From: Heterocephalus glaber
Lineage: Eukaryota > Chordata > Mammalia > Rodentia > Bathyergidae
DNA: 64,000 nucleotides
Assembly: GCF_000247695.1 (NCBI RefSeq)
Contig: NW_004624801.1
Span: forward strand, 2,693,209 to 2,757,208
Reading direction: 5' to 3'
Position 1 is the stretch's first letter, and every line of letters begins with the position of its first letter. The translations under genes and the position numbers were made by a program. Below are positions 34,986 to 46,137 of the stretch, in pieces. The notes under the pieces are model-generated. The model ran no database searches. It was given only the letters and a program-made list of their open reading frames with translations, and was not told the origin of the DNA.

Positions 34986-36054
34986 GCTCAACACATAGCA
35001 ATAGGAAACAAATACAATGACCATCTCCAACAAGTTACCAAATGTGACCAATGTCCACATGGAAGCCCCCTGCAGATTCATAAATTGTTTAAAAGCAATC
35101 TTTTTTTTTTCTTTTTAAACCTATTTCATGGGGTTGTTTGGAAATTTTAAAAAATGACATTTCCTGTAACGTTACATATTTAATTCAATGAGTGTTTTGA
35201 CTGAAAAAGCAGAGAGGAGGGAGGTTCCTTTTGCAGAAAAACTTTGAAAAAGCTTAAACTCACATAATAACCTTAAATCTCCTTCTAAGAGCATGCTGGT
35301 GACCAATGTAGGTTGCAAGTCCAAGTGCACACTGAACTCACCCGAAAAAGCTAAGGCCAGAGAAAGTCCAAGTCTGACACCTTGGACCAATACCAACCTC
35401 TCTCCTCATGCACACATGTCGTTTCATGCATTGGATCAGAGGGCGGTAGGTGTACCCTGAAGATACATGGGGGTCCTGAGGTCTCAGCAGCACCTGGGGG
35501 CCAACGATGGCTACCCATGGCCCCTACACCTTCAAGATGCTGGCAGGGTCCTGGCAGAGCCCAGGAGCTGTCACAGGAATGAGATCAGAAGGGCAGAGGG
35601 CTGAAGAACGTTGCGAGGAGACAGGTTCAGGATTGCTGTTAGCCACAGCCCTCGCTGGCCAGGCCCTATCCTGCTGCAAGGAGGGAGTGGGTTCAGTTCT
35701 CCCCCCTGCAGGAGACAGAAGCAGCATCTTGAGCTGTGCTTGCCTGCCTATGAACACACCACACTCACTTCCCATAGCCTCTGGCTTGGGCTGTCCAGGA
35801 AGATGGCAAACAGTAAATGCATTCCCGTGGGACTCCCTGCCTTGCTCCTGAGGTCAGGCTGCAGGGTGTTCACTCATGATTCCCTTTCCAAAGCTCTGTC
35901 CCTCCATTTGTATGTGTATTTATGATTATTTTCTTCCAAAGAGCGCTCCTCAAACCAGGACCTTTAGCAGGGACAAACGAGGGGGTGATCAGCCCAGAGA
36001 GCCAGAAAGCCGCCAGGAGTCCCTGTAAGGTGTCTGCAGGGACAACCTTGCTGC
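34986..36054. other. Unique non-coding DNA
   Basis: GC content rises toward the right. Overlapping frames of up to 114 codons lack recognisable protein features. Confidence 0.45.
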
Positions 36055-36370
36055 AGCCCAGCAGGTGGCCGGGGTCGCCCTTTGCATTCCTTTACAGCCT
36101 GGCCCGACAACCGACAACCGCAGGAGGCGGGTCTGAGGGCTTCCCAGCGCACAGCCCTCTGCGTGCGAAGTCTGGTCGCTGTCCCCGCCCACGCAGGTCA
36201 ACAGCCGCCTGAGGACCCGCTCAGGTGCCACGCCTGGCGCCGCAGGGACTCTGGGCACCGCCCGGGAACGTGCGCCCAGGCAAGCAGCCAGCCTCACCTG
36301 GCTCTGGGCGGGCGAGCACAGTTGGATCACACCTGCCTGCCGTGGCGCTGGGCTCACCTAGGGCGTTTGT
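36055..36370. promoter_or_regulatory. CpG island 2
   Basis: About 300 bases with dense CpG, including gcccgacaaccgacaaccgc, cacgcctggcgccgcaggg and gggcgggcgagcac, flanked by CpG-poor DNA. It lies about 5.2 kb beyond the SLC39A11 polyadenylation site. Two consensus minus-strand donors are present: CCAG|gtgagg (exon end at 36298) and CTAG|gtgagc (exon end at 36358). In human a long LINC00511 isoform begins a similar distance from the SLC39A11 3' end, so this could be an alternative promoter. No TATA box was seen. Confidence 0.5.
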
Positions 36371-37428
36371 CAGGGAAGACCAGAAACCTTGGGAGCTAGG
36401 AAGCCAGTGGCTTAGGGGGATCCTCAGGTCCAACAAGGCCCAAGGTTGGGTAGGTAAAAATCGGTGCAGCTGCACGATACATGCTTAAGATTGGTGACTT
36501 TCCCATATGCAAATCATACTCTAAAAGAGAAGGAAGCAGGACAGCCCCTGGGCTCCCTTTTGCTTCCAACTTTCACAGGATTAAGTAACCTAAGGTCTTA
36601 GGTATGCAGGACCTGGCCCCACCGAACCAACTGCTGCAAGTGAGGGGGTTGGGAAGTCCCTTTCTGCATTCTGCTGCCTTTGTGCGTGCGCCTTCGAATA
36701 CTCAAGGTGTGTCCACCCGGCTCCACATGGGCCATAAGACCTCCTGAGCCCCATCTTCTGCCTGGCGCAGTAGGGATAATGATGGTGGACTCAGGGCACT
36801 AAAGGGACCCAGGGCTAACACCTACCTGACCTCCCTACTGTCAAACCAGCCTCCTGGAAAGGGGCTACTAAGGGCTCAGCCTGGAGGGAATGGGGTGTTT
36901 CTGCCACCAGCTGAGGGCCTGGGGCCTGACAGGCAGTCCTGTCAAGCAATGCCAGCAGCGTAAAGCAGACATTGGCAAGGTCAAATCCTGACTCAAGGAA
37001 GAGACTAAGACCTGGGGCTTTCTATGAAACATCTTACTTCTTTCAACCATGAAGTTGAGAAATCAGAAAATCAAAGGTAAGTTGGATCCCGAGGATTGGC
37101 TGAATTTCTACACTGGTAAAATCTTTGCTTTTTCAAAGAAAATTGGAGCAGTGATCAGGAAGGCATGTCTCCCAGAGACAGGGCAGAGATACGTGGGAGA
37201 ATTTGAAAAATTTGGGGTCTTCTGACTCATCAACCCTCAAAGGGCCCCCTCTGTCCCTGCAAGCCTCTCTTCTGTCTTCTGCAGCACTTGGTGAAGACAT
37301 GATAAGTCCTTTGCCTTGTCTGTTGGAGCCACCCTGAAGCAGAACATCAGTTCCCCATGTGTACTGCCCTCTATGGTGCCCAGGTGTGGTGCAGTTATAT
37401 CCCAGCCTACTTCAGAAGAAAGTGTTTC
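36371..37428. other. Unique non-coding DNA
   Basis: Nothing recognised beyond short chance frames. Confidence 0.45.
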
Positions 37429-37429
37429 G

Positions 37430-37845
37430 TCAGTTTACCGTCACTGTAACAAGATTCCTAGGGCAGGTACTTTATAAAGAAAAGATGTTTACTTGCCACA
37501 TGGTTTTGGAAGCCGATAGTCCAGGATCACGTGGCCTCGTCGGTTCAGCCTCTGGTGAGAGGTGTAAGATGGTGTCATGGTGACAACATGTATGAAAAGG
37601 AGAGATCACATGGCGACACAGGAAGACAAAGCACAGGGAGGGGCCAGGCTCACTCCTTCATGACAGTCTGTCTCTGGCACTAACCACCTGTATCCCTTCT
37701 GAGAGTGATTTTCCCTATGATATAATGAAGTCCCAGGAGGTCCCACCTCTGAAAGGTCCCACTACCTCATAAGATTGTCTGTCATACTGAAGACCAAACT
37801 TCCAACATGTGAATCTCTGGGAGACACACACTATACCCAAGCTAT
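37430..37845 (-). mobile_element. MaLR (MST-type) solo LTR, antisense
   Basis: 'gtcactgtaacaagattcc', 'actttataaagaaaagatgt', 'aggaggtcccacctctgaaa' and 'aacttccaacatgtgaatc' then 'acactatacccaagctata'. Confidence 0.8.
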
Positions 37846-37847
37846 AC

Positions 37848-37890
37848 GGGGTGGGGGTGGGGGGGGTGGAGGGGTGGGGGTGGGGGGGAA
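37848..37890. repeat. G-rich tract, quadruplex-capable
   Basis: Many G-runs of four or more separated by single T or A (ggggtgggggtgggggggg pattern), then ggaaggc. It fits the G4 rule several times over. Confidence 0.85.
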
Positions 37891-37951
37891 GGCACGAAGT
37901 GGCAAACCCAAGCCAGGGAGGGGAAGGCTTAGAAACCCACATAACTTCAGG

Positions 37952-38145
37952 AGTTTTGTTTTGCAGTCCTGGGAATACATCCAGGGCCTTCATACTGAGC
38001 TACATCTTCAGCCCTTTGGTCAAATATTTTTTATTGGAAATAAGGTCTCACTAAATTGCCTAGGCTGGACTTGAACAATCCTCCTGCCTCAGCTTCCCAG
38101 AGTACTGGGATTACAAGGTGCTCACCACCATACTTGGATCAATTT
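37952..38145 (-). repeat. MEN-type composite SINE, antisense
   Basis: Antisense ID ('cctgggaatacatccagggc', 'actgagctacatcttcagcc') then antisense B1 ('aataaggtctcactaaattg', 'cctcctgcctcagcttccc'). Confidence 0.88.
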
Positions 38146-38972
38146 CAGGATTTTCCTTATTTTTATTCATAAATTTGGGGAAATATGTGTTAGAATGGTA
38201 TGTTAGGCTGTTCAACAATGGATGGAAGAACATCTTGGTCGCAAGTTACTGATATAGATACTGGTGACAAGAAGCCAGATGTATATGCCAGTGCAGGAAG
38301 CTGGGAGTGACTTCTGAGCCCTGGGGTCCCTGACTACTCAGGCCCAGGTGATTGCTCCAGTATTCTGAGTCTCAGTTGTGCACCATGTACTGGATTATCT
38401 AACTCACAAAAATCCTATTCACACTTGGAAATGGTTGATATGGCACTAAGCCTGATGGGTCCCTGAAGGCACAAATAAGTGCCCTTTGTAGGTGGCTTGG
38501 TCCTCATGTGTCACCCCTGGCCTCTTCATAAAGGTAACAGTGCCCCTGGGGGAGTGTCCCTAGGATCTATGGCTAGGAGAGGAAGAACTGAAGCATCTTA
38601 CTCACAGTGGTCCATGGGATACTCTGGACGATCTCAGAACAGAATTCTGGGACGGTAGGTTCTAGCAAGGGTCGTGGGGAAGGGACAGCCTCTTACATGT
38701 CTTTGTGTTCACTTCACTTGGAAGGAAAGAAAGTGATGCAAGAACCTCTTCCACCTCAGGAACAGGGACAAACAGTCTGGCCAAATAGTTGAGAATTTGA
38801 AAGAAGAAGCAAGATTGGAGGTTTGGGGAATATATATGATTCAACTCCCAGAACAGACCCAATTTGAAAATAATTGTTCCTCAAATACAAGGAACTGCAC
38901 TGAATTCCCCACTACAGAAAGGATCCTCTTATTAATTAAGTGGACATAATGAAAAATAAAAACAACCAAATA
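38146..38972. other. Unique non-coding DNA
   Basis: No gene or repeat recognised. Confidence 0.4.
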
Positions 38973-39062
38973 AAACATCTGGGCTGGGTATAGAGCTCAG
39001 CAATAAAACACTTGTCTAGTATGTGAGGCCCTGGGTTCAATCTCCAGCACCGAAAAAAATAA
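38973..39062 (+). repeat. ID SINE
   Basis: 'gctgggtatagagctcagc', 'aaaacacttgtctagtatg' and 'ccctgggttcaatctccagc' followed by an A-rich tail. One of the better kept ID copies. Confidence 0.88.
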
Positions 39063-39374
39063 AACCAATCAAATAATGAAATGGATAAGACGATCTACTC
39101 TGTATGTGACAGTTTCTTCTGACTTTAAAGTTTTAGTGCCCACAAAAGGAATGTGCCACCTACCATGGGGGCTGCTGGCCACTGGGAAGCCCCTTTGGAA
39201 AGGGGATTTGTAGTATGTGCATGAGGGCTAACTCCAGAAACTTTCTACAGAAGTGAAGATAGAGGAATTGGAGTACATATAGGGGCTGAACAGAAAAGAT
39301 GACCCAGTAACAGTCTCATGTCAGTTAGCCATTGGGAGTTTCATACACTTTTAGGTGGACAGGGCTAAAGAGGG

Positions 39375-39803
39375 CTAAATCTTGGAAGTGGCCTCTATGT
39401 CCATCAACAGATGAATGGATAAAGAAAATGTGATATTTACACACAAGGGACTACTACTCTGCCGTAAGAAAGGATAAATTTGAGTCATCTGTAGGAAAAT
39501 GGACGCACCTTGAGACCATAATATTAAATGAAATAAATCAGACACAAGCTTAAACATCACATGGTTTCTCTTATATAAGGATCCCAAAATATAAATAGAG
39601 AGCAAAATGGAAGATAGATAATAGGAAGTCAGAAGATAGATCTTCCTCAAATGGAAAGGGGATCAAGAAATAGAAGGGGGAGAGGAAGGAGATGAAAAAA
39701 GAATTGAGATATGTTAAGGACACGAACCAACCCCCCACAAGGAATGGAAACATTATGTACTACGAATATGCAATAACAGAAAATAAAAACTAAAAACAAT
39801 ATA
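39375..39803 (+). mobile_element. L1 3' end, rodent type
   Basis: 'gtggcctctatgtccatcaa', 'cagatgaatggataaagaaa', 'ggactactactctgccgtaa' and 'gacacaagcttaaacatcac' give the ORF2 C-terminal region and the start of the 3' UTR. The tail is purine-rich. Broken by stops. Confidence 0.75.
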
Positions 39804-39851
39804 TGGGTTACGATGCTGACTGTGTAGACAAGTCCTGGAAAAATATCAAAG
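39804..39851 (+). repeat. 48-bp direct repeat, left copy
   Basis: Begins tgggttacgatgctgactgt and ends aaatatcaaag. It matches 40415-40462 with four mismatches. Confidence 0.9.
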
Positions 39852-40414
39852 AAGATGTGGGTTTTTTATAAAATGGAGTACTACTCAGCCATGAAAAATG
39901 AGAAACTAGAGACATTTATAGCTAAATGGGTGCACATTGAGGCCATCTTCTTAAGAGAAATAAATAGGACACACATGTGTAAATACCAAATAGTTTTTCT
40001 AGTGTGAGAAACTGAAAGTGTAAATAAAGATACACACGGATGAAATGGCCTAACAACATATTTTGCGGATTGGGTTTCCATCGCATGTCATATGACTTTC
40101 GAAATTTAAATTAGGGAGAAGTTTGGTTTACGTGGAGTCTGCTAACTGGAGTTTTTTTCCAGATCATTATTTGTTCAGTGTTGGTTTTGGGGATCTTTCT
40201 GAAACAAATCACATCCTCTGGTGTCTTTTTGGTGCTTGAGATTTTTTTTAAAGTTATACGGAAAAATGTTTAAGTGTTTTTCAGGGTTTTTTTGGTTGAG
40301 CTCTACTGTATTTGAATATTATTGTAGTATTTTCCCCTTGCATTGTTCTTCTTTGAATAGTTTTAACTTTTTGTATGTGTGTGTGTTTGATGATAAAGTT
40401 ATTAAAAAAACATG
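39852..40414 (+). mobile_element. Insertion between the 48-bp repeats: L1 piece plus extra sequence ending in poly-A
   Basis: The first about 170 bases ('ggagtactactcagccatga', 'gggtgcacattgaggcc') are L1 3' text. About 380 bases that do not look like L1 follow, and the block ends gttattaaaaaaa just before the right repeat. This is the layout of a 5'-truncated L1 carrying 3'-transduced flank. Inference only. Confidence 0.45.
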
Positions 40415-40462
40415 TGGGTTATGATACTGACTGTGTAGACAACTCCTGGCAAAATATCAAAG
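40415..40462 (+). repeat. 48-bp direct repeat, right copy
   Basis: Begins tgggttatgatactgactgt and ends aaaatatcaaag. 44 of 48 positions are identical to the left copy. Confidence 0.9.
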
Positions 40463-41545
40463 CTGCTTTGTGGGGCCCAGGCCATGATGGGGACTAGGAG
40501 TGAAACTCAGTGTCCTTTTAGGAGCCCTCTCCTCCCCTAACCACTCAAAGGATGAATGCTGAAGGAAGGCCACTGCCATCCTGCACACAGACAGGACCAG
40601 CTCGGTGTGTGCTCTGGGGAAGGGGGCACAAAGTCGTGCTGTGCAGTGTGTCCCATCCGTGCAAAGTACTGGCTGAAGACAGCAGGACCTGGAAGAGAAC
40701 CCGGAAGTGGGGAACCTAAAGATCATCCAGATTTTTTTCTCCAGAGGAAGAAATGAGAGCTGCAGCCCCTACGTTCCTTTTTGTGCCATGTGTATATGTC
40801 ATTATTTTAATTTGTTGTCTTTCCTTCCTCTTTATTCATTCTATTACACACAGAGTATATGATTATTGTTCACTTGACACTGCAGCCCGAAGACGGTAGA
40901 AACAACGATATGGGATTGTGACTCAACTTGGGGAGGAGTGGACATTACTCAGAGACCCCGGTACAGGACTTGACAAAGCACAGAGCACCATGGTAGCTCC
41001 CTTTGGAAAGGGGATGAGTGAAGCTTTGATTGTAGAAGGAATAGCTACATTTTCTCAGCCAAACACTTTTTTAAAAAGCAAAAATAGGGGAACGAACTTT
41101 GTTTCTTCTTTTGGGTATCATCTGAACTCATTCCAAATTTTGGAAAACCTATTATGTGAATCTTGGCAAGGGACAAGACCAGCTAGTTCATGGGCACAGA
41201 ATCTCAGCTCTGCCAACTAGATTATTTCCATCCATCACCTTGATGGTGCCTGGTATCTAGGGGCCAGCGTTAGAAGTCAAGACACCTAAGCCGAGTTCCC
41301 CAGATGTGATTAGGCCATGATCCCAGACCTCTAGACCCATTTCCAAGCCTGATTTCTGGTAGATACTGTGATTTCTTTAATAGCCTTTTGTTAATTTCCT
41401 CTTGAATGCTGTCAATTGCAACCAAGGATCTGACCAGCCCTTCTCATTTGAGATTTCCTTTTGGTGTTGAGTACGGGAAATGCTAGTTTCAACTATATAT
41501 TACCATCCCAGGAAAGAAGCAGCTTTGAGAAGGACTGAACGTTAC
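40463..41545. other. Unique non-coding DNA downstream of SLC39A11
   Basis: No repeat or gene identified. It lies just past the predicted end of SLC39A11. Confidence 0.45.
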
Positions 41546-41570
41546 ACAGCTCTTCCACAACAATATTCCT

Positions 41571-41576
41571 TTTATT
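41571..41576 (-). terminator. SLC39A11: Polyadenylation signal AATAAA for SLC39A11 (candidate)
   Basis: TTTATT on the plus strand reads AATAAA on the minus strand. It is the first canonical hexamer I find downstream of the stop codon. Confidence 0.45.
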
Positions 41577-43078
41577 AATATTAATCACAGTTACGAGGTC
41601 TTATCCAGCAGAAAGAACAATTTGCATTATGTAGAACTACATACAAAGACATATAACAATGAAACATACACATACACCAACCACCAACCCAGCTAATGTC
41701 AACCAGTCAAAGCTCTGAATGTGTCTTCAGTTTTGATCATCAGTGCTTTGGAAGAACATACACAGACCCAGCACAAGGTTGGCTTTCATGGTCTTAGAGC
41801 GTTCACAGAGCAGGAGGTTCACCCTTGAAACCAATTGGACATGTAAACTCGGAGAGCAGGGATTGATAACACGAGGTCTGAATGCCTGGCTCTTGGGCTA
41901 CCTGCCTTTGTGGCAGAGTCCGCTCAAAATCCCACAGGCTCCTCTGATCAAGAAGAACAGAGGCCTTAGCTGTTCTTAGCTGTTGAAGCAGACAGGTCCT
42001 GTCCCTCTGGCTGGACAAGGTGTGTGTATGAAGAGTAGGTTGGCTTCTAGTCTAGGTCCAATTATTCTTTATGGTCCTCTCAGAATAACTTGGCTAAAAT
42101 TTACTTTAAAAGGGAAATGAAAAAAATATCTCTCCTCCTTCTACCTTTCTTCCTGTCCCACCCTAAGCCTTCTGGCCAGACTCCAGCGAAGCTCATTGCA
42201 GTTCAAGGGTCCTTGGCTGGGTGATAAGTTGCCGAATGCTCAGTGGGGAAGGAGCCACTGTAGACTCTGAATGCCCTTCCTTCACTTTAGTTAACCTCAG
42301 TAGCTCCCTCCGTTAGTGAGTGAAGAGTTTGAGTTCTAGCAATTTGCTGGTATCCTCAAGTCTCTTAGAAAGATGGAACCTATAAGCTTAAAAAAAAATT
42401 AATGCCTGGGAGTTTGGGAACCATGACAAATATTCTGCTCTTGGAACCCATTTTGAGAACAGAGGCCTCTGCTCAAAGCCACACTCCTCTTTCCACAGGG
42501 CTCACTGTGTTCATAGTTGTTCTGATTTCTGAATCCCTTTAACATCAGCAATGAAGATTTTGGCCTTAAGAGAAAAAGGACAAGCAGACTGGCTGACGAT
42601 TCTTTGTGTGTGACCCCTCCCCTGACCATCTCCCTGGGGGAAGGGAGAGGAAGTAGCATTCATCTTCCACCTGGCTCAGCCTCTGAAAGAGGGTGCTGTG
42701 TTCACAATACTCTGGTTCCTGCATTCTAGGTGGGCAGAGGATCTGCACTGAAGAAGCAGAAGGGCTGCTGGCCAGTCTGCTCTGAGCCTGAGGCCTAAAT
42801 GCTTAGGAGACTTCTTCTAGGAACTTCTGCGGGTGACCTTGAGGGGTTGCTGTGAGGGAATCTGACGGAGGAGAGGAGAGACTCCCCTGATCTGTATGTC
42901 CTTGGCAATCCCACCGAAGGAAGATTCCTTCAGTGGGCAAAACAAAACCCTGTAGTTCCATGACACCTTGAGATTGTAAAGAAAGCCAGTGTCTCCCTCA
43001 CAAACGAAGGAAAAAGGGTCAGATTTTCACCAGAGCAGATGGGGATACTGAGATGAAGAGGAGAAAAAGGAACAGGGT

Positions 43079-43084
43079 TTTAAT
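43079..43084 (-). terminator. SLC39A11: Alternative ATTAAA signal close to the stop
   Basis: TTTAAT on the plus strand gives ATTAAA about 70 bases after the stop codon. It is the second commonest poly(A) hexamer, but its use is unproven. Confidence 0.25.
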
Positions 43085-43154
43085 GTGAAGAAAGAGGTTT
43101 GTGGTCCCAGAGAAGTCTGGTGCTGCCTTTCCTGGGGTCTGAAGGGTCTCGGTC

Positions 43155-43233
43155 CTAGCCCAGCCCCACATCCAGTGACATCATCACCACGAATCCCAGG
43201 ACGGATGCCCAGGATGCCAGCTTCCCGTTACCA
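43155..43233 (-). CDS. SLC39A11: SLC39A11 (ZIP11) last coding exon
   Basis: This exon encodes the C-terminus of the zinc transporter ZIP11, a GufA-type member of the ZIP (SLC39) family that moves zinc into the cytosol. The acceptor reads cttctctcctag and the exon begins with the third base of a Ser codon whose first two bases come from 43501-43500. The following 25 residues start GNGKLASWASVLGF and end MMSLDVGLG before TAG. The hydrophobic part is the last transmembrane helix (TM8), and the protein ends directly after it, as in other mammalian ZIP11. From memory the human sequence is nearly identical, with Ile for Val in WASVLGF. The intron before it (43234-43499) is only 266 bases. The combination of phase, splice sites and sequence makes a pseudogene very unlikely. 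Confidence 0.97.
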
Positions 43234-43499
43234 CTAGGAGAGAAGGAGAGGAAGATCAGTAAGACCTCAGTGCCTCCCGAGACCCTGCCTAGGCCAGGGG
43301 CCTCCTCTGCAGTGTGCACTTCCAAAGGGAAATAGCCTATTTCATCAAGCGAGCAGAGGCCCCACTTCCGCCCCTGCTTAATATCACCCGTGTCTTGACC
43401 CCCCTGTCCTTTTCTCTCTGTCCGTCCCAGAGAGCACAGGTGTAGAGGGACGACCCTGGGAAGGGTGGCCAGGAGCATACAGGAGGACAAGCTCCCCAC

Positions 43500-43658
43500 C
43501 TGATCTGGGCTTCTGGGATAATGTCGTCCATGACCACGTAAACCATGGCGCCAGCAGCAAAGGCAAGAGCGTAGGGCAGGACGGGCTCAGCCAGCACCAC
43601 AGCAAAGGCACCAAGGACCCCAGCCAGGGGCTCCACCATGCCGCTCAGCTGCCCGTAC
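43500..43658 (-). CDS. SLC39A11: SLC39A11 (ZIP11) penultimate coding exon
   Basis: The acceptor is ccctccctag and the donor is ATCAG|gtgggg. The exon completes the Trp codon begun upstream and then encodes [18 protein letters not shown], a loop, and [19 protein letters not shown] before IIPEAQI and two bases of Ser. Two transmembrane helices are visible: TM6 with the SGMVEP motif, whose Glu corresponds to a bridging metal ligand in bacterial BbZIP structures, and TM7. The length, 159 bases, keeps phase with both neighbours. Differences from the human protein as I remember it are conservative (Leu for Phe in GVLGAF, Val for Ile in AEPVLPY). The strong hydrophobic coding signal on the minus strand and intact splice sites indicate a working gene. 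Confidence 0.97.
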
Positions 43659-43829
43659 CTAGGGAGGGAAGGAACAGAAACACAGGCCGCTGGAGGCGAC
43701 CCCCATGCCTACAGAGGTGTGTCATTCTGGGTCACATCTGAGCATAGCCGTGCTAAAGCAAGTCACGGTCTTACGACCATCTCCTCCTCCTCGGCTCCCT
43801 ATGAAACGAGTATGGCGGACCCCGCCCTC

Positions 43830-44205
43830 GATTTCCTTTAGAGTTTTACATTTCAGACCCCGTCTTTTAAAACTGACATTGGTATTGAGACATAATTCAC
43901 ATCCTATATGGCACACCTATTTAATCTGTACATGCCACGGTTTTTAGTATATTTACAAGGTCGTGGAATCATCACCACTAATTCCAGAACGTTTTCACAC
44001 CTTCGGAAGAACCTGAGCTCGCTGACAGCTACTCCTGGTTCCTTTCTCCTCTTGACCCCTGGAAGCCAAAAATCTATTTTTTCCTCTGTTGTATACTGCT
44101 CCTGCACGTTGCATATAAATGCAATCATATAATATCGGTCCTTTGTGACCAGCTTGTTTCACTTAACAAAATGTTCAACCTTACAATGCATGTGCTTTTT
44201 ATAGA
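43830..44205 (-). mobile_element. L1M 3' region, antisense (intronic)
   Basis: 'acggtttttagtatatttac', 'ggaatcatcaccactaattc' and 'aaatgcaatcatataatat' then 'gtttcacttaacaaaatg' are the reverse complement of the L1M 3' UTR, parallel to SLC39A11 transcription. Confidence 0.8.
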
Positions 44206-44654
44206 TAAAGAACAGCCCACAGTATGGCTATACCCTGTTACATCTCTGCTCCATGCGGGGTGCCTACATGAAGGGATAAGACACTGATTGGAGTGGGGTA
44301 GGCATTTCTCAAGCTGTACCTGACATGTGTGGGGGTTCAGACCCCAACTGCTACCCTTCTGATGGGGTAGCAATGACCCACTTCTGCTGCAGCCTCAGTC
44401 CCACCTGGCCACGTGTGTACTAACAGCCCACCCCTCGAGCCCGAGATCAAGGTGAGATTTCTTCCTTGAACAAATCCCTTTAGTTATGCTAGCAAGAATG
44501 ATTCTCCACAGCTTGAAAACAAATGAGCTCCATAGAAACAGCAGCACTCATGAGCACCGAGAATTTCAAGAGCAGAAGGTAAGTCAGCATATGAGCCCCA
44601 CAGGCAAATGCCACTTGCTAAGGGAACAGCACTAGGCGGGAAGTCGGGACGGCT

Positions 44655-44785
44655 AGAGTTGGACATGGCGGTTCATGCCTGTAAGACCAGCAAGCATGGG
44701 CCTGAGGCAGGAGAAGCACTGTGAGTTTGGCTACACATTGAGTTCAAGTACAGCCAGAACCACATAGCAAGACTGTCTCCAAAAG
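44655..44785 (+). repeat. B1 SINE (intronic, antisense to the gene)
   Basis: 'acatggcggttcatgcctgt', 'cctgaggcaggagaagc' and 'ccacatagcaagactgtctc'. Confidence 0.8.
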
Positions 44786-44804
44786 AAGAAGGAGAAGGGT
44801 GAAA

Positions 44805-44930
44805 GGAAGCAGCAGCAGCAGTAGTTGGGACAGCTTTCTTGCAGCAGGCATTTGGCAAGTCACACTGCCTCTGAGCCTCAGTCCTTCCGCCTGTAAAGTG
44901 GAGATGAGAGAGGTCCCCTTTCCCAGCTTC
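44805..44930 (+). repeat. MIR SINE (intronic)
   Basis: 'ggcaagtcacactgcctctg', 'agcctcagtccttccgcctg' and 'taaagtggagatgagag'. Confidence 0.6.
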
Positions 44931-46137
44931 CCAGACAAGCAGAGAACTTGTGGGGTTGGTGCACACCTCCCACCCTCGGCTTCCCCCTGGCTGGGGACAG
45001 ACAGGGGGCATGGGGAGACCCTCTTTTTACTGGGGAGTCCTCTAAAGGGGTCATTGCTTGCTGGCTCCCCATGCTTTTGTTCACAGACCAGCAGAACTGG
45101 GTACTCTTTGGTTTGTACAATTCCTGCCTTGGATTTGTCACCCCAGGAAAATGGGGATTTGATGTCATGCCCAGGCAGGAGTGAGACAGGGAGAAAAAAG
45201 TTTTATCCCAGGGTCTGGATGTCACCATAAGAGCTTCATTCCGCGCCCCCCCCCTTCTTCCTGGTGCTTCAGTTGTATGAAATGACACTCATAGTCTCTG
45301 TATTTAAAAAAACCCCAAACTCTATGGCCACCTTGCCCTGTCCTTGCCCAAATCCCCTATTCAGAGATCACAAAAGAAGTACGTACACCAACTAGTAAGT
45401 CCTAAGGCCCTACACAATAGAAAGCATTTTAAGATTGTTATTAGTAGACCTTTTAAGCACTCTTATCATATATTGTAGAGTTAGTGATTGTTTCATCCAA
45501 CAAGTGACTGAGGTCTGGAGCCCTGATCACAGGGCAGAAAACCTTCTACATATTGGGCTTCCAACCTCGGTGTCATCACTGATGATCCAGGTGACTCAAG
45601 ATGGCTGTCTGAACCCCTGGCCCACAGCTCCTTCCCTTGAAAATGGGACATGGATGTTGAAGGGCAGTCAGGGAACAGACTAGAAGGCCCTCAGGGAAAG
45701 AGAAAATCAGCGGGTGCAATGTTCATCATCGCCTCGTGCTGGTCTTCACACTGATGATTGTATAACAAGAGCCATTCGAGTGACTCCTGGGGCCAGGTGA
45801 TGGCAAAGTATCACCTGATGCATGTGATATTTAAAGTACACAAACCCAAAGGTGAGATAACCCAACACTGAGGGGCATGGTGTGCATCCATGGAGACGTG
45901 TTGAAATAGGACACGGCCACTCCGGCTGGGGTGTGTAGAGGTGGAAGGTCAGGATGTTCCCCAGCCTCGGGGGACAATAGTCACTTGCGTTATGGGCACT
46001 TTATCAGAAGCTCCCGATTGGCTTCCAAGAAGCAACTGGTCTCACAGAAAGCAGCTCATGCAGAACACAGGACATGAGCTGAGCACTTGACACCAGACAC
46101 AGCCCTGCCTCTGGCATCAGCGCACTGGGGCACTCAC

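Larger units (their letters stand above)
41550..43154 (-). other. SLC39A11: SLC39A11 3' UTR (predicted extent)
   Basis: It starts right after the TAG stop at 43155-43157 and runs leftward to about 20 bases past the AATAAA at 41571-41576. That gives roughly 1.6 kb of non-coding exon. No retroelement was noticed inside it. A nearer ATTAAA at 43079-43084 could give a very short alternative UTR. The extent depends on which signal is used. Confidence 0.5.
43659..46137 (-). other. SLC39A11: SLC39A11 intron between the two preceding exons
   Basis: A 2.5-kb GT-AG intron. It holds an antisense L1M fragment (43830-44205), a B1 element (44655-44785) and a MIR (44805-44930). Overlapping chance frames at 44673-45288 are not genes. 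Confidence 0.9.

Noticed and set aside
38973..39062. tRNA-like sequence with A-box and B-box similarity
   Set aside because: It is an ID SINE; no intact cloverleaf or anticodon stem. The same applies to the copies at 7929, 23287 and 63198.
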